The notes under the pieces: model-generated
The model's input: only the letters and a program-made list of their open reading frames with translations
The model's database searches: none
Told to the model about the DNA's origin: nothing
Position numbers and translations under genes: made by a program
DNA from: Gammaproteobacteria bacterium
GTDB taxonomy: Bacteria > Pseudomonadota > Gammaproteobacteria > Steroidobacterales > Steroidobacteraceae
Direction: 5' to 3'
DNA length: 64,000 nt
Assembly: GCA_025358295.1 (NCBI GenBank)
Contig: JANYJY010000029.1
Coordinates: forward strand, 52,832-116,831
In this document: positions 33,634 through 42,374 of the stretch, one piece after another
How the letters are laid out: each line of letters opens with the position of its first letter
Position numbering within the stretch: position 1 is the first letter of the stretch

Positions 33634-34561
33634 GGACGCGAACTATGTTGCCGTCGGGGCCTTTGTGCTGCTGGTCATCGCCATGGCGGTGTCCTTCGTG
33701 CTCTGGTACACGAATCAACAGGACAAGCGCGTCTACTTGCGCTACGAAATCTACTTCCAGGGAACCGTCAGTGGACTCAGCCCTGGCAGCCCCGTGCGCT
33801 ACCTCGGCGTGGATGTGGGCAAGGTGATGCGCATCATGATCGATCCGGAAAAACGCAATCGAGTACTCGTGATCGCCGATATCGAGGCCACTGCGCCCAT
33901 CGATGGGCGCACTCAGGCATCCTTAAGTCTGCAGGGCATCACCGGGCTGCTGTTCATCGATCTTGAGCAGAACCGCAAAATATCGGATCCGGGCACGCTT
34001 CCGGAAGGACTGCACTTTCCGGTCATTCGCTCCAGCCCATCGGATTTCGATGTGTTGCTGAGCAGCCTGCCTGCCCTAACAACGCATCTGGTCGAACTGG
34101 TGGACCGATTCAATCAAGTGTTCAGCGACGACAACGTACGATCTTTCAAGGCGACCCTTGAGAATGCACGTCTGGCCAGCGAGCGCCTGCCCGGCGCCGT
34201 ACACGAGGTTCAGGAATTGGTGGCGGACGTTCGCCTCACGTCTCAGGAAGTGCGGGGCACCGCCGTTGAGTTGCGTGGAATCGAAGCGCACGCCGCCCCG
34301 GACATTGAATCCGCCATCGCGAACGTGCGGCACGTATCGGACAATCTGGCGCAGACCTCGGATCGCTTGGAACACTTTGTTGCCGACAATGAGCCGGGTG
34401 TCACTCGCTTCACCCACCAGAGCCTGCCCGAGCTGGAACGGCTGCTGCGCGAAAGCCGGCAGGCGGCTCAGGAATTTAGGGACCTGTCGCGCAGCCTAAA
34501 GCAAAATCCGTCGCAGCTCATTTATGAACCGAATTACCGCGGCGTCGAGGTTGCGAAGTGA
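33626..34561 (+). CDS. MCE/MlaD domain substrate-binding protein
   Basis: A 311-aa periplasmic protein anchored by one N-terminal helix (VAVGAFVLLVIAMAVSFVLW). The MCE domain covers about residues 38-115 (YFQGTVSGLSPGSPVRYLGVDVGKV, SLSLQGITGLLFIDL). A long helical region follows (160-300), which in related proteins forms a tunnel or needle for lipids. GTG 33626 is chosen because AAGGA lies 6 nt upstream and the family begins just before the helix. It overlaps the ATPase gene by 8 bp and the lipoprotein gene by 4 bp. Confidence 0.94.
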   Translation: MDRDANYVAVGAFVLLVIAMAVSFVLWYTNQQDKRVYLRYEIYFQGTVSGLSPGSPVRYLGVDVGKVMRIMIDPEKRNRVLVIADIEATAPIDGRTQASLSLQGITGLLFIDLEQNRKISDPGTLPEGLHFPVIRSSPSDFDVLLSSLPALTTHLVELVDRFNQVFSDDNVRSFKATLENARLASERLPGAVHEVQELVADVRLTSQEVRGTAVELRGIEAHAAPDIESAIANVRHVSDNLAQTSDRLEHFVADNEPGVTRFTHQSLPELERLLRESRQAAQEFRDLSRSLKQNPSQLIYEPNYRGVEVAK

Positions 34562-35214
34562 AACACCCGCGAGCATTGGCGGTCGGGTTTATGGTCGCCT
34601 GCCTGGCGGCTTGCACGGGATCGTTGTTCCAAAGTAAGGCCGCGCCGCTCAGAGTTTACAAATTATCGGCGGCCGCACACACGGCAGCGGGCACAGCCAC
34701 CCCTGCCGCTCCTGTCGCCGCGGCCATCCCCGTGGATTTGGCGGTGCTCAAAACGCTGGCAAGTTCCGGACTGGAGACCGACCGCATAGCCGTGCTGTAT
34801 CCGGATCGGCACCTGGATTACTTTGCTGACGCACGCTGGAGTGGGCCGGTCGGCGAGGTGCTGCAGGATCTCGCGGTGCAAGCGTTTCGTGCTCATGCCG
34901 GCCTGCGCACGGTCAGCGGCGATGCCTCGGCATTCTCGAGCGCCTACTGGCTCGAAATCGAGGTTACGGATTTCCAAGCCGAGTACATGTCCGCGGGCGC
35001 GGCGCCCAGCGTGCACGTGCACCTTCTTGCTCGCATCGGCACCTCCGACGATAGGCGCATTCTCGGGCAGTTCGCGGCGGACGAGTCGCAGCCGGCTGCG
35101 GAGAATCGCTTGGCGTCGATAGTCGATGCCTATGCGCATGCCACCGACGCCGCGTTGGCGCAAATCGTCGCCGAGGCCGACGCGGTGCTCACCAGGATTT
35201 CAGTAGCTCGATAA
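34558..35214 (+). CDS. ABC-type transport auxiliary lipoprotein (PqiC-like)
   Basis: A 218-aa lipoprotein with lipobox LAAC at the end of a hydrophobic signal (cysteine 19). The mature part matches the ABC-type transport auxiliary family (VYKLSAA, LETDRIAVLYPDRHLDYFADARWSG, the ADARW segment being typical). In the PqiABC system such a lipoprotein sits at the outer membrane, so it likely completes this MCE system. The GTG start overlaps the MCE gene stop as GTGA. The 3' end overlaps the convergent gene by 15 bp. Confidence 0.88.
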   Translation: MKHPRALAVGFMVACLAACTGSLFQSKAAPLRVYKLSAAAHTAAGTATPAAPVAAAIPVDLAVLKTLASSGLETDRIAVLYPDRHLDYFADARWSGPVGEVLQDLAVQAFRAHAGLRTVSGDASAFSSAYWLEIEVTDFQAEYMSAGAAPSVHVHLLARIGTSDDRRILGQFAADESQPAAENRLASIVDAYAHATDAALAQIVAEADAVLTRISVAR

Positions 35215-36531
35215 TCCGGTGGCCTCGGCGAACCGATAGCGCCAGTAGCCTGCGGCAGATTCTTCCGCAAGATTCGGGTCCTCCGCTGCGTTTGACCATA
35301 GCTGCGAAAAATAGTCGGCCACGGCCCTCGCGGGCGCGGCCCGCGCCGGCATGCGAAGCTCCACTGCCGCCCCCAGATTCAGATCATCGAGGTTGCGACG
35401 GGTAAAATCACCGGCACTCAAATTCATCCAAATGTCCGCACGATGCCGGACCACGAGCAGCCTGGGATGGGGCTCGGACTCCGCCGCCGGGTACCAGCGC
35501 ACCTCAATGCGCCCGCCGCCATCGCGCAGTAGTTCGCCGGCCACTGCCGAATTCGGCATCCGCACGCGCGCCAGCAGCACTTGCAGCCGTGCGCCGCGCG
35601 CCACTGCCCGCAGCATCGCTGCGACGATCCTTCTTTCACCTAGGATCTCGGCGGCGATCTGCATCCGATCACCCTTTCCCGTCGCGTCGATGGTGTCGAG
35701 CAGTGCGGCGGCCATGGCGCCCTCGGTGAGGAATCTTGCATCTATCGAGCCCACGCCGCGATCGGCCATTTGCGGGCCTGGAGGCAGGCGATCGTCGTCG
35801 GTGGACCATGCCGCAATCTGCAATTCGCTCGAGATCATCGCGTGCGCCAGGGGCCCCCTCAATATCAGACCGGCAAATCCGCCTGTGGGCGCCATGATGG
35901 CGGTCCATCCGCCGGAACCGTCGTCGGCAACCAGGAGCTGTCGCCGGTCCGCTTTGCAATTCTGCATGCGCGACCATGTCGCCGCCGTGATCTGCCCCGG
36001 TGCTTCTTCGAACGGATCGCTCCACCAACCGAATACCATCCGCCACAATCCGGAATAGAGCGGATTCGAATCACGCAATCGATCCAGATTCACACGCGCG
36101 ACAATGATACCCGCCTGTTCCAAGGCCAGGAGCGTTCGTGCCGGGGTTCCCGCGAATGCCTCATTGGCAGGATCCGTCACCAGCACGACCTTGATGTTGG
36201 GTCGCATTCGCTTTCGCGCCAGCAGGTGCTGAGACAATTCGGGGGTGACCGGACTGCGATCGATGACGATCAGCTGTTCCGCGCGATCGATAGCGGCCAG
36301 ACCGCGGTTTAGGGTGGTCGGGGGTCCCGGAGATCCGAGCACAAACTCGACCTCGCCTTCCGATAGCCGCGCCGTTTGCGAGACGACATGCGTGCCCGGC
36401 GGCAGGGGCTTCGCTGAGTTCCAGAACACCGCGGACAGCCACGCAAACAACAGCACCAGTGAGAGCATCGCTAAGTAGCGCGCGTATGGTGACGCAGGGG
36501 GGGGGTCGGTTGATAGGTCGGCGTCGGACAT
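35200..36531 (-). CDS. Phospholipase D-like membrane protein with degenerate HKD motif
   Basis: A 443-aa protein with one N-terminal helix (residues 17-37), otherwise probably periplasmic. The layout is that of two-lobed PLD-like proteins. In the second lobe the position of the HxK motif reads HPRLLVVRHRADIWMNLSA, followed by GDFTRRNLDDLNLGAAVEL; the canonical lysine is replaced by Arg. In the first lobe (PNIKVVLVTDPANEAF) no HKD motif is seen. It may therefore be catalytically dead or act on nucleic acid or lipid as a binder. It ends inside the convergent lipoprotein gene (15-bp overlap) and starts 7 bp after the ABC-F stop. Confidence 0.7.
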   Translation of the reverse strand: MSDADLSTDPPPASPYARYLAMLSLVLLFAWLSAVFWNSAKPLPPGTHVVSQTARLSEGEVEFVLGSPGPPTTLNRGLAAIDRAEQLIVIDRSPVTPELSQHLLARKRMRPNIKVVLVTDPANEAFAGTPARTLLALEQAGIIVARVNLDRLRDSNPLYSGLWRMVFGWWSDPFEEAPGQITAATWSRMQNCKADRRQLLVADDGSGGWTAIMAPTGGFAGLILRGPLAHAMISSELQIAAWSTDDDRLPPGPQMADRGVGSIDARFLTEGAMAAALLDTIDATGKGDRMQIAAEILGERRIVAAMLRAVARGARLQVLLARVRMPNSAVAGELLRDGGGRIEVRWYPAAESEPHPRLLVVRHRADIWMNLSAGDFTRRNLDDLNLGAAVELRMPARAAPARAVADYFSQLWSNAAEDPNLAEESAAGYWRYRFAEATGLSSY

Positions 36532-36538
36532 CGTTCCC

Positions 36539-38434
36539 TCAACCCAACACGTCGATCTGCGCCTCGGCGGCTTCGATTGCGGTCCCGATCTCCATCCAAC
36601 GCGTTTCCAAGGATGTTTCCTCGCGGGTCAAATCGGCGTGCTGAGCTTGAAGTCCACTGTGCATGGGGTCTTTGCAGAGTTCCGCCTCGACAAGGGTCCG
36701 CTTCTCGGCAACCGCCGCGATGCTCTTTTCTATTTGCTCCATCTCCCGGCGCAGCTGGGTGAGGCGGCCGCGCGATTTTGCGGTCGCCGTAAAAACCCCA
36801 GCCGTTGCACGTTTGGGAGCGGCCTTCTTGACGGCGTCGGCGGTTGCAGTCCTGCCCCGCGACCGCAGCCATTGCTGATAATCGTCCAAGTCGCCGTCAA
36901 ATTCTCGGAGCTTGCCGTCGGCGACCAGCCACAACGAATCGGCAACCGTTTTTATCAAATGGCGATCATGCGACACGATCACCATTCCTCCCTCGAAACT
37001 CTGCAAGGCCACCGTCAGGGCATGGCGCATATTGATGTCGAGATGATTGGTCAGCTCATCCAGCAGCAATAGGTTGGGCCGCCGTGCCACGAGCAGTGCC
37101 AGAGTCAGGCGCGCCTTCTCGCCGCCCGAGAATCGCCCCACCGGCGCGTATGCCCGATCGCCCTCGAAACCGAATCGACCGAGATGATCACGTACGCGCT
37201 GTTCATCGCCCTTGGAGAAATCCGTCCCTCCCAGGTTGCGCAGATGCCAGAACGCATCGCAATCGGGCCGGAGTTGCTCCATTTGCTGCTGCGCAAAGTA
37301 ACCGATGTTTAAATCCGCCGCCGCGATGCGCTTGCCCGCCAGCGGCGCCACCTCTCCGGCGAGCATCTTCGTTAGAGTCGATTTGCCCGCACCGTTAGGT
37401 CCCAGCAGGGCGATCCGATCCTGCGGTCCGATCGAGGCATTGACGTCACCGATGATGGAGGTATTCGCATAGCCGCACGCCGCGTCTTCCACCGTCAACA
37501 GCGGTCGGGGCGTCTTCAACGGCACGGCGAATTCGAATTCGAATGGACTGTCGACATGGGCGGGCACGATGCGTTCCATGCGCTCCAGCATCTTAATTCT
37601 GCTTTGTGCCTGCCGCGATTTTGTGGCGCTTGCCCGGAATCGATTGACGAACGAGGTTATTTCCGCCACCCGCCGCACTTGCCGGGCATGCAGCACCTGC
37701 TGGAGCGCCAGCTCCTCCGCGCGCTTTTCCTCGAACTGCGAATAATTACCGGAGTAGGCGTGAATGGCGTGGTTCTCGATATGCAGCACGCGATTGATGA
37801 TGGCATCGAGAAACTCGCGGTCGTGAGAAATCATCAGCAGCGTGCCGGCAAAATCCCCCAGCCAATCCTCCAGCCAGACAATGGCATCCAGGTCCAGGTG
37901 ATTTGTCGGCTCGTCCAGCAACAAAAGATCAGCGCGCGAGCACAGGGCGCGCGCCATCGCCAAACGCACGCGCCACCCGCCCGAAAATTCGGCGACCGGG
38001 CGTTCGTGATCCGGCGTCTTGAAGCCGAGTCCATGCATGATGGAGGCCGCTCGCGCCCGGGCGCGATAGCCGTCGATTGCCTGCAGCGACGCATAGGCCT
38101 CGGCGAGCGCCATCGCGTCGTCGCGTTTTTCAGCGTTTTCGATGAGACTGAGCACGGTGCGCAGCTCGGAGTCGCCGTCCAACACGAATTCAATCGCCGC
38201 CCGGTCGCTCGCTGCCACCTCTTGCTCGACATGAGCAATCGTCAAATTTGCCGGGACATCGATGTCGCCGTGGTCGGCGGAGAGCTCGCCGCGTATGGCT
38301 GCAAAAAGGCTAGATTTGCCTGAGCCGTTCGCGCCGGTGATGCCGACTTTGTTGCCGCGGAGGATGGTGAAATCGACCTGCTCGAACAGCGGCTCCGGAC
38401 CGCGCCGCAGGGTGAGATCCCGAGCTGATAACAC
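36539..38434 (-). CDS. ABC-F ATPase (YheS-like)
   Basis: A 631-aa soluble protein with two ABC domains joined by a charged linker and a C-terminal coiled coil, expected to bind ribosomes. First domain: Walker A GANGSGKSS, signature FSGGWRVRLAMA, Walker B LLLLDEPTNHLD. Second domain: Walker A GPNGAGKST, signature FSGGEKARLTLA, Walker B LLLLDELTNHLD. The proline of the second DEPTNHLD is Leu, by a single base difference (CTG for CCG). The catalytic Glu remains in both. The linker has the RFRASATKSRQAQSRIKML segment typical of YheS/Uup. It is flanked on the same strand by the PLD-like gene and the GGDEF-EAL gene. Confidence 0.93.
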   Translation of the reverse strand: MLSARDLTLRRGPEPLFEQVDFTILRGNKVGITGANGSGKSSLFAAIRGELSADHGDIDVPANLTIAHVEQEVAASDRAAIEFVLDGDSELRTVLSLIENAEKRDDAMALAEAYASLQAIDGYRARARAASIMHGLGFKTPDHERPVAEFSGGWRVRLAMARALCSRADLLLLDEPTNHLDLDAIVWLEDWLGDFAGTLLMISHDREFLDAIINRVLHIENHAIHAYSGNYSQFEEKRAEELALQQVLHARQVRRVAEITSFVNRFRASATKSRQAQSRIKMLERMERIVPAHVDSPFEFEFAVPLKTPRPLLTVEDAACGYANTSIIGDVNASIGPQDRIALLGPNGAGKSTLTKMLAGEVAPLAGKRIAAADLNIGYFAQQQMEQLRPDCDAFWHLRNLGGTDFSKGDEQRVRDHLGRFGFEGDRAYAPVGRFSGGEKARLTLALLVARRPNLLLLDELTNHLDINMRHALTVALQSFEGGMVIVSHDRHLIKTVADSLWLVADGKLREFDGDLDDYQQWLRSRGRTATADAVKKAAPKRATAGVFTATAKSRGRLTQLRREMEQIEKSIAAVAEKRTLVEAELCKDPMHSGLQAQHADLTREETSLETRWMEIGTAIEAAEAQIDVLG

Positions 38435-38443
38435 TGTGGATGG

Positions 38444-40921
38444 CTACGAAGACAGTCGCGTCGAGCGCAGCGGTGTGGGCACGCATTGCCGCGCATGGTG
38501 GGCGGCGCCACCGGCCTGGCCGGCCAGGATGCCGAGCATCTTGCTCGCTTCCATGGCGTCCCCGAACAAGCGTCCCTGAGCATAGTAACAGCCGTGCTTG
38601 CGTAGAAACTCGAGCTGCTCGCTCTCTTCCACGCCTTCCGCGATCACCTCGAGATCGAGGCTTTTACCCATATCGATGATGGTGCGGACAATGGCCGCAT
38701 CATCTGAGTCCACGGCAACATCGCGAACGAACGACTGGTCGATCTTCAGCGTGCCGATCGGAAACTGCTGCAGTGCCGACAAAGAAGAATACCCCGTGCC
38801 GAAATCGTCGATGGCCAGGTTCAACCCCATGGCGTACAGCTCGTTCAGCAATCCGATGGTGCGCTTCGGGTCGGTCATCAAGGTCGTTTCCGTGACTTCC
38901 AGTTCGAAGCAGGTGGGGGACACCTCATGCTTGCGAAATACACTGCGGCAGCGTGCTATGAAGCTCGACTGCTTGAGTTGGCGCAACGAGAGATTGATCG
39001 CGATGCGGCCGGGCTCAGGAACGACTTTCTGCCATTCGCGGTAGTCCGAGCAGACCCGGTTCAGGACCCATTCGCCGATGTCCAATATGAGACTGGTTTC
39101 TTCCGCCAGCGGGATGAAATGCGACGGCGAAATGTCGCCGTGACCGGGTAGGCGCCACCGCAGCAGCGCTTCCGCGCCGACCACGCGGCCGCTGCGCAGA
39201 TCCACCTTGGATTGATACAGGATCACGAGCTCATCGCGCTCCAGCGCCCGGCGCAGCTTGCTCTTCAACATCAAGCGTTCGACGGCGGCGGCATTCATCT
39301 CGGGCACATAGAACGCGCAAGAGTTGCCGCCGTTCTGTTTGGAGTGATACATCGCCGCATCGGCATTGCGGATCAAATCGATCACATTCTCGGCATCGTA
39401 GGGGCAGATTGCGACCCCGACGCTGGCGGTCAAATAGACCTCTTGTTGGTTGACGTAGAAGGTACGGCTGATCTCGTCAAGCAGGATGCGGGCCAGAGTA
39501 CCGATGCTTGCGCGATTGTCGACGTCGGGCGGCAGGTCGTCGATGAACATGGCGAACTCGTCTCCCGCCAGTCGCCCAATGACGGTGTCCTTGCTGAGGT
39601 TTCTGGTGAGACGCTCGCTCAGGATCTCCAGAGTGCGGTCGCCCGCGGCGTGCCCAAAGGTGTCGTTGACCTCTTTGAAGCGGTCCAAATCCAAGTAGAG
39701 CAGCGCAAGCGAACGCTGGTTGCGCCGCGCCCTTGCGATGGCCTGCTGCAGCAGATGCTGGAACTGCATGCGATTCGGCATCTTCGTGAGCGTGTCGTAG
39801 CGCGCCAAATACCGGATGCGCCGTTCGGCACGTTTGCGTTCCGTGATGTTGCGCGCCACATAAATGTTGCCTTGGAATTGCGGATCCTCGGTGCTGATTG
39901 AGGATCCGGCAATGGACACCGGAATGGTCTGCCCGCTGGCCGTGCGCAACACCGTTTCGCGCGCCTCCGGCGCCGAGTTCGACATATCGAAGGCGCTGCG
40001 GTGCACTTCGTCGATGAAGCTGATCAGCATCTTGCCGACCAGATCGGCTTCTTGGTAGCCGAGCAGCTGGGTGGCCGCCTCATTGCAGCTCTTCACGATA
40101 CCGTCCGGCGACGTCACCAACACCGCATCGCTCAGGCTGTTGAGCACCGTGTTGAGATAGTTCTTGGTGATGGTCGTTTCATTCAATTTCTGGCGCATGC
40201 GCTCGAGCGCGAATTGCAAGTCGCCGAGTTCATCGTGACGCACTACGGCCAGTGGCCGGGTGTAATCGCCCTGGCCGATTCGGTCAGCGCTCTTGACCAG
40301 CGCCGAGATGGGTCCGGCCAGCTGTCTTGCAATGAACCAGGCCCCCGCCAACCCGAGGGCGAGCAGCGGCAAGACGATACCCGCAAGCAGGCCGCGCATC
40401 CGTTTGATTTGCATGCCCTGCTGGCTCTCCAGCTGTTTGCGAATACTGGCGAGGGTCTCGCGCATCTCGGCGCGGCTCATCCAGATCCGCAGACTGCCGA
40501 CGTGCTGCACGGGCGCCGTCACCAGATTCGAATGAATGGTGCTCTGGAAAACGAAGCGGTCGTCGGATGCCTGCGCGGCTGGATCGCCGCCGCTGAACAG
40601 CAGCGTGCCGTCGGCACCCGACACCTCGACTCTGTCGATGTCGCGCTCGTCCAGAAGACGAGCGGCTATGGAGGCGGCCGCGGCTTTGTTGCCCGAGCCC
40701 AGGGCGGAAGCGAGAGAGGTACCGGTGATTTCGCTCAGGCTGCTCGCGCGCGTCTCAAGGTCGGCTTCCAGCTTCTGTGCGACCGTGGCATAGGTCAGCT
40801 GATTGACGTCCGCGGCATCGACCCGGTGCTCATAGTACGACAGCCCGCCGAGCAGCAGCGCCAACACGCTGCCGACCGCCAATGCCATCAGCAAATACTT
40901 AGTTTTTAGGCTCCGCGCCAT
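38444..40921 (-). CDS. Membrane HAMP-PAS-GGDEF-EAL bifunctional c-di-GMP enzyme
   Basis: An 825-aa inner-membrane signalling protein. Helix 1 is residues 8-28, a periplasmic sensor region spans about 30-175, helix 2 is about 176-197, then HAMP (about 198-250), PAS (about 255-365), GGDEF (about 375-535) and EAL (about 550-800). The GGDEF signature is AGDEF, an allowed active form, with LDLDRFKEVNDTFGH upstream. The EAL signature is intact with E584, NLSLRQL, ELEVTET, DDFGTGYSSL, LKIDQSFV and AEGVE. It may therefore make or degrade c-di-GMP in response to a periplasmic signal. It starts 105 bp from the divergent DsbA-like gene and lies about 9 kb from the c-di-GMP riboswitch. Confidence 0.94.
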   Translation of the reverse strand: MARSLKTKYLLMALAVGSVLALLLGGLSYYEHRVDAADVNQLTYATVAQKLEADLETRASSLSEITGTSLASALGSGNKAAAASIAARLLDERDIDRVEVSGADGTLLFSGGDPAAQASDDRFVFQSTIHSNLVTAPVQHVGSLRIWMSRAEMRETLASIRKQLESQQGMQIKRMRGLLAGIVLPLLALGLAGAWFIARQLAGPISALVKSADRIGQGDYTRPLAVVRHDELGDLQFALERMRQKLNETTITKNYLNTVLNSLSDAVLVTSPDGIVKSCNEAATQLLGYQEADLVGKMLISFIDEVHRSAFDMSNSAPEARETVLRTASGQTIPVSIAGSSISTEDPQFQGNIYVARNITERKRAERRIRYLARYDTLTKMPNRMQFQHLLQQAIARARRNQRSLALLYLDLDRFKEVNDTFGHAAGDRTLEILSERLTRNLSKDTVIGRLAGDEFAMFIDDLPPDVDNRASIGTLARILLDEISRTFYVNQQEVYLTASVGVAICPYDAENVIDLIRNADAAMYHSKQNGGNSCAFYVPEMNAAAVERLMLKSKLRRALERDELVILYQSKVDLRSGRVVGAEALLRWRLPGHGDISPSHFIPLAEETSLILDIGEWVLNRVCSDYREWQKVVPEPGRIAINLSLRQLKQSSFIARCRSVFRKHEVSPTCFELEVTETTLMTDPKRTIGLLNELYAMGLNLAIDDFGTGYSSLSALQQFPIGTLKIDQSFVRDVAVDSDDAAIVRTIIDMGKSLDLEVIAEGVEESEQLEFLRKHGCYYAQGRLFGDAMEASKMLGILAGQAGGAAHHARQCVPTPLRSTRLSS

Positions 40922-41025
40922 CGATTACACCAGCCGCCCCCGACGTCGAACTGATAGGAATGATACCCGTTCACGCCAAACCCTATAAGGGGACCGGTAC
41001 AATCCTGCCCGGATGGACCCGTTAT

Positions 41026-41676
41026 ATGCGCATTGATATTTATTCCGACACCGTTTGCCCCTGGTGCTACCTCGGAAAACGTCGTTTTGAGCTGTCACTG
41101 GCCGCGCGTCCGCAGTACGAGCCGCGGGTGACCTGGCGGCCCTACGAACTCAATCCCGACCTGCCTGCCGAAGGCGTCGATCGGGCCGCCTACCTTACAG
41201 CCAGACTCGGCGATTCAGACCGGGTGGCGCTGGCGCACGCTGAATTAACGCTACAGGGAGAGGCGAGCGGGATTGACTTTCGGTTCGATTTGATCAAACG
41301 CATGCCGAATACACGCCGCTCGCACCTGTTGATCGCGCATGCGGCGCGTTCCGGCCGCCAATCGGCCGTCATGGACCGGGTCATGGGCGCCTATTTCGAG
41401 GAAGGCTGCGATATCGGCGATATCGAGGTCCTGGTGCGATTGGGAGTCGAAGCGGGTTTGGCCGAAAACGAGTCCCGTTCCGCGCTCGTATTGCGCTCCG
41501 GCCAGGACGGGGTGGTTGCCGCCGAACGCCATGCCACTGTCCTGGGGATAACCGGGGTCCCGACCTTCGTTTTCGACGGCCAATACACCATTTCAGGCGC
41601 CCAGGAAGTCGGAATCCTTACCCGAATCCTGGATCAGGTCGCCGATATTGCGTCTTCTCGTGACGTAGCGTCGTGA
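41026..41676 (+). CDS. DsbA family oxidoreductase (FrnE-like)
   Basis: A 216-aa thioredoxin-fold protein with an inserted helical domain. The start is directly followed by the active site: RIDIYSDTVCPWCYLGKRRF, where CPWC is the redox pair. Other family marks are WRPYELNPDLP and the cis-Pro region GITGVPTFVFDGQY. There is no signal peptide, so it is probably cytosolic like other FrnE-type proteins linked to oxidative stress. I start at ATG 41026; the frame extends 22 codons upstream without a better site. Its stop overlaps the GTG of the next gene (GTGA). Confidence 0.92.
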   Translation: MRIDIYSDTVCPWCYLGKRRFELSLAARPQYEPRVTWRPYELNPDLPAEGVDRAAYLTARLGDSDRVALAHAELTLQGEASGIDFRFDLIKRMPNTRRSHLLIAHAARSGRQSAVMDRVMGAYFEEGCDIGDIEVLVRLGVEAGLAENESRSALVLRSGQDGVVAAERHATVLGITGVPTFVFDGQYTISGAQEVGILTRILDQVADIASSRDVAS

Positions 41677-42347
41677 ATTCGGGCGAGCTCACAGGGCAGG
41701 TCCGCACGCACATTGTCGATGTACCCGACCCAACTTGCGCCCTGCATACCCACGTGGCCGCACCTTTTTTGAGCCTGCGCCGTGCGGCCTTGGCCGACGG
41801 CCTCGATGTGGCCCCGCAGAGCAGTTTTCGCGACTTTGCCCGCCAACTGGAGATTTGGAACGGCAAATTCAGCGGCGCGAGGCCGATGTACGATGTGTCC
41901 GGGCAGCCCATCGACGTCGGCCGGCTCGACCCGGCCCAGCGTGTCGAGGCGATTTTGCTGTGGTCCGCACTACCCGGCGCCAGTCGGCATCATTGGGGCA
42001 CGGACGTCGATCTCATCGATCGACGCGCCACCCCGCCCGGCTACCGGGTACAGCTTATCCCTGCGGAGTATGCGCCCGGCGGCCCCTACGCGGCGCTTGC
42101 TGGGTGGCTGGAGCTGAATGCGCCGCGATTCGGATTTTTCCGTCCATTCCGGGGTGAACTGTCCGCAGTTCAGCCGGAGCCCTGGCATTTCAGTTTCGCA
42201 CCGCTTGCCGACGATGCGCGCCGCGCATTGACTGCGGAAGTACTGCGCCAAGCGATTGCGGCGGCGCCGCTGCTGGGTAAGGAGGAGGTTCTGGCGCGCC
42301 TCGATGACCTGCATGCGCGCTACGTGGCGAGCATCGATTGGCCCTAA
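41673..42347 (+). CDS. M15 family D-alanyl-D-alanine carboxypeptidase-like metallopeptidase
   Basis: A 224-aa zinc peptidase of the VanY type that trims peptidoglycan D-Ala. The metal-binding motif is SRHHWGTDVDLID (His and Asp ligands) and the later EPWHFSF supplies the catalytic Glu and third His ligand. There is no clear signal peptide on the GTG start at 41673, which is odd for a peptidoglycan enzyme; it may act in the cytoplasm on recycled muropeptides or be exported differently. It is coupled to the DsbA-like gene by GTGA overlap. Confidence 0.88.
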   Translation: MNSGELTGQVRTHIVDVPDPTCALHTHVAAPFLSLRRAALADGLDVAPQSSFRDFARQLEIWNGKFSGARPMYDVSGQPIDVGRLDPAQRVEAILLWSALPGASRHHWGTDVDLIDRRATPPGYRVQLIPAEYAPGGPYAALAGWLELNAPRFGFFRPFRGELSAVQPEPWHFSFAPLADDARRALTAEVLRQAIAAAPLLGKEEVLARLDDLHARYVASIDWP

Positions 42348-42374
42348 TGGGCCTGCGACGCTAAAGCCGGAGCC

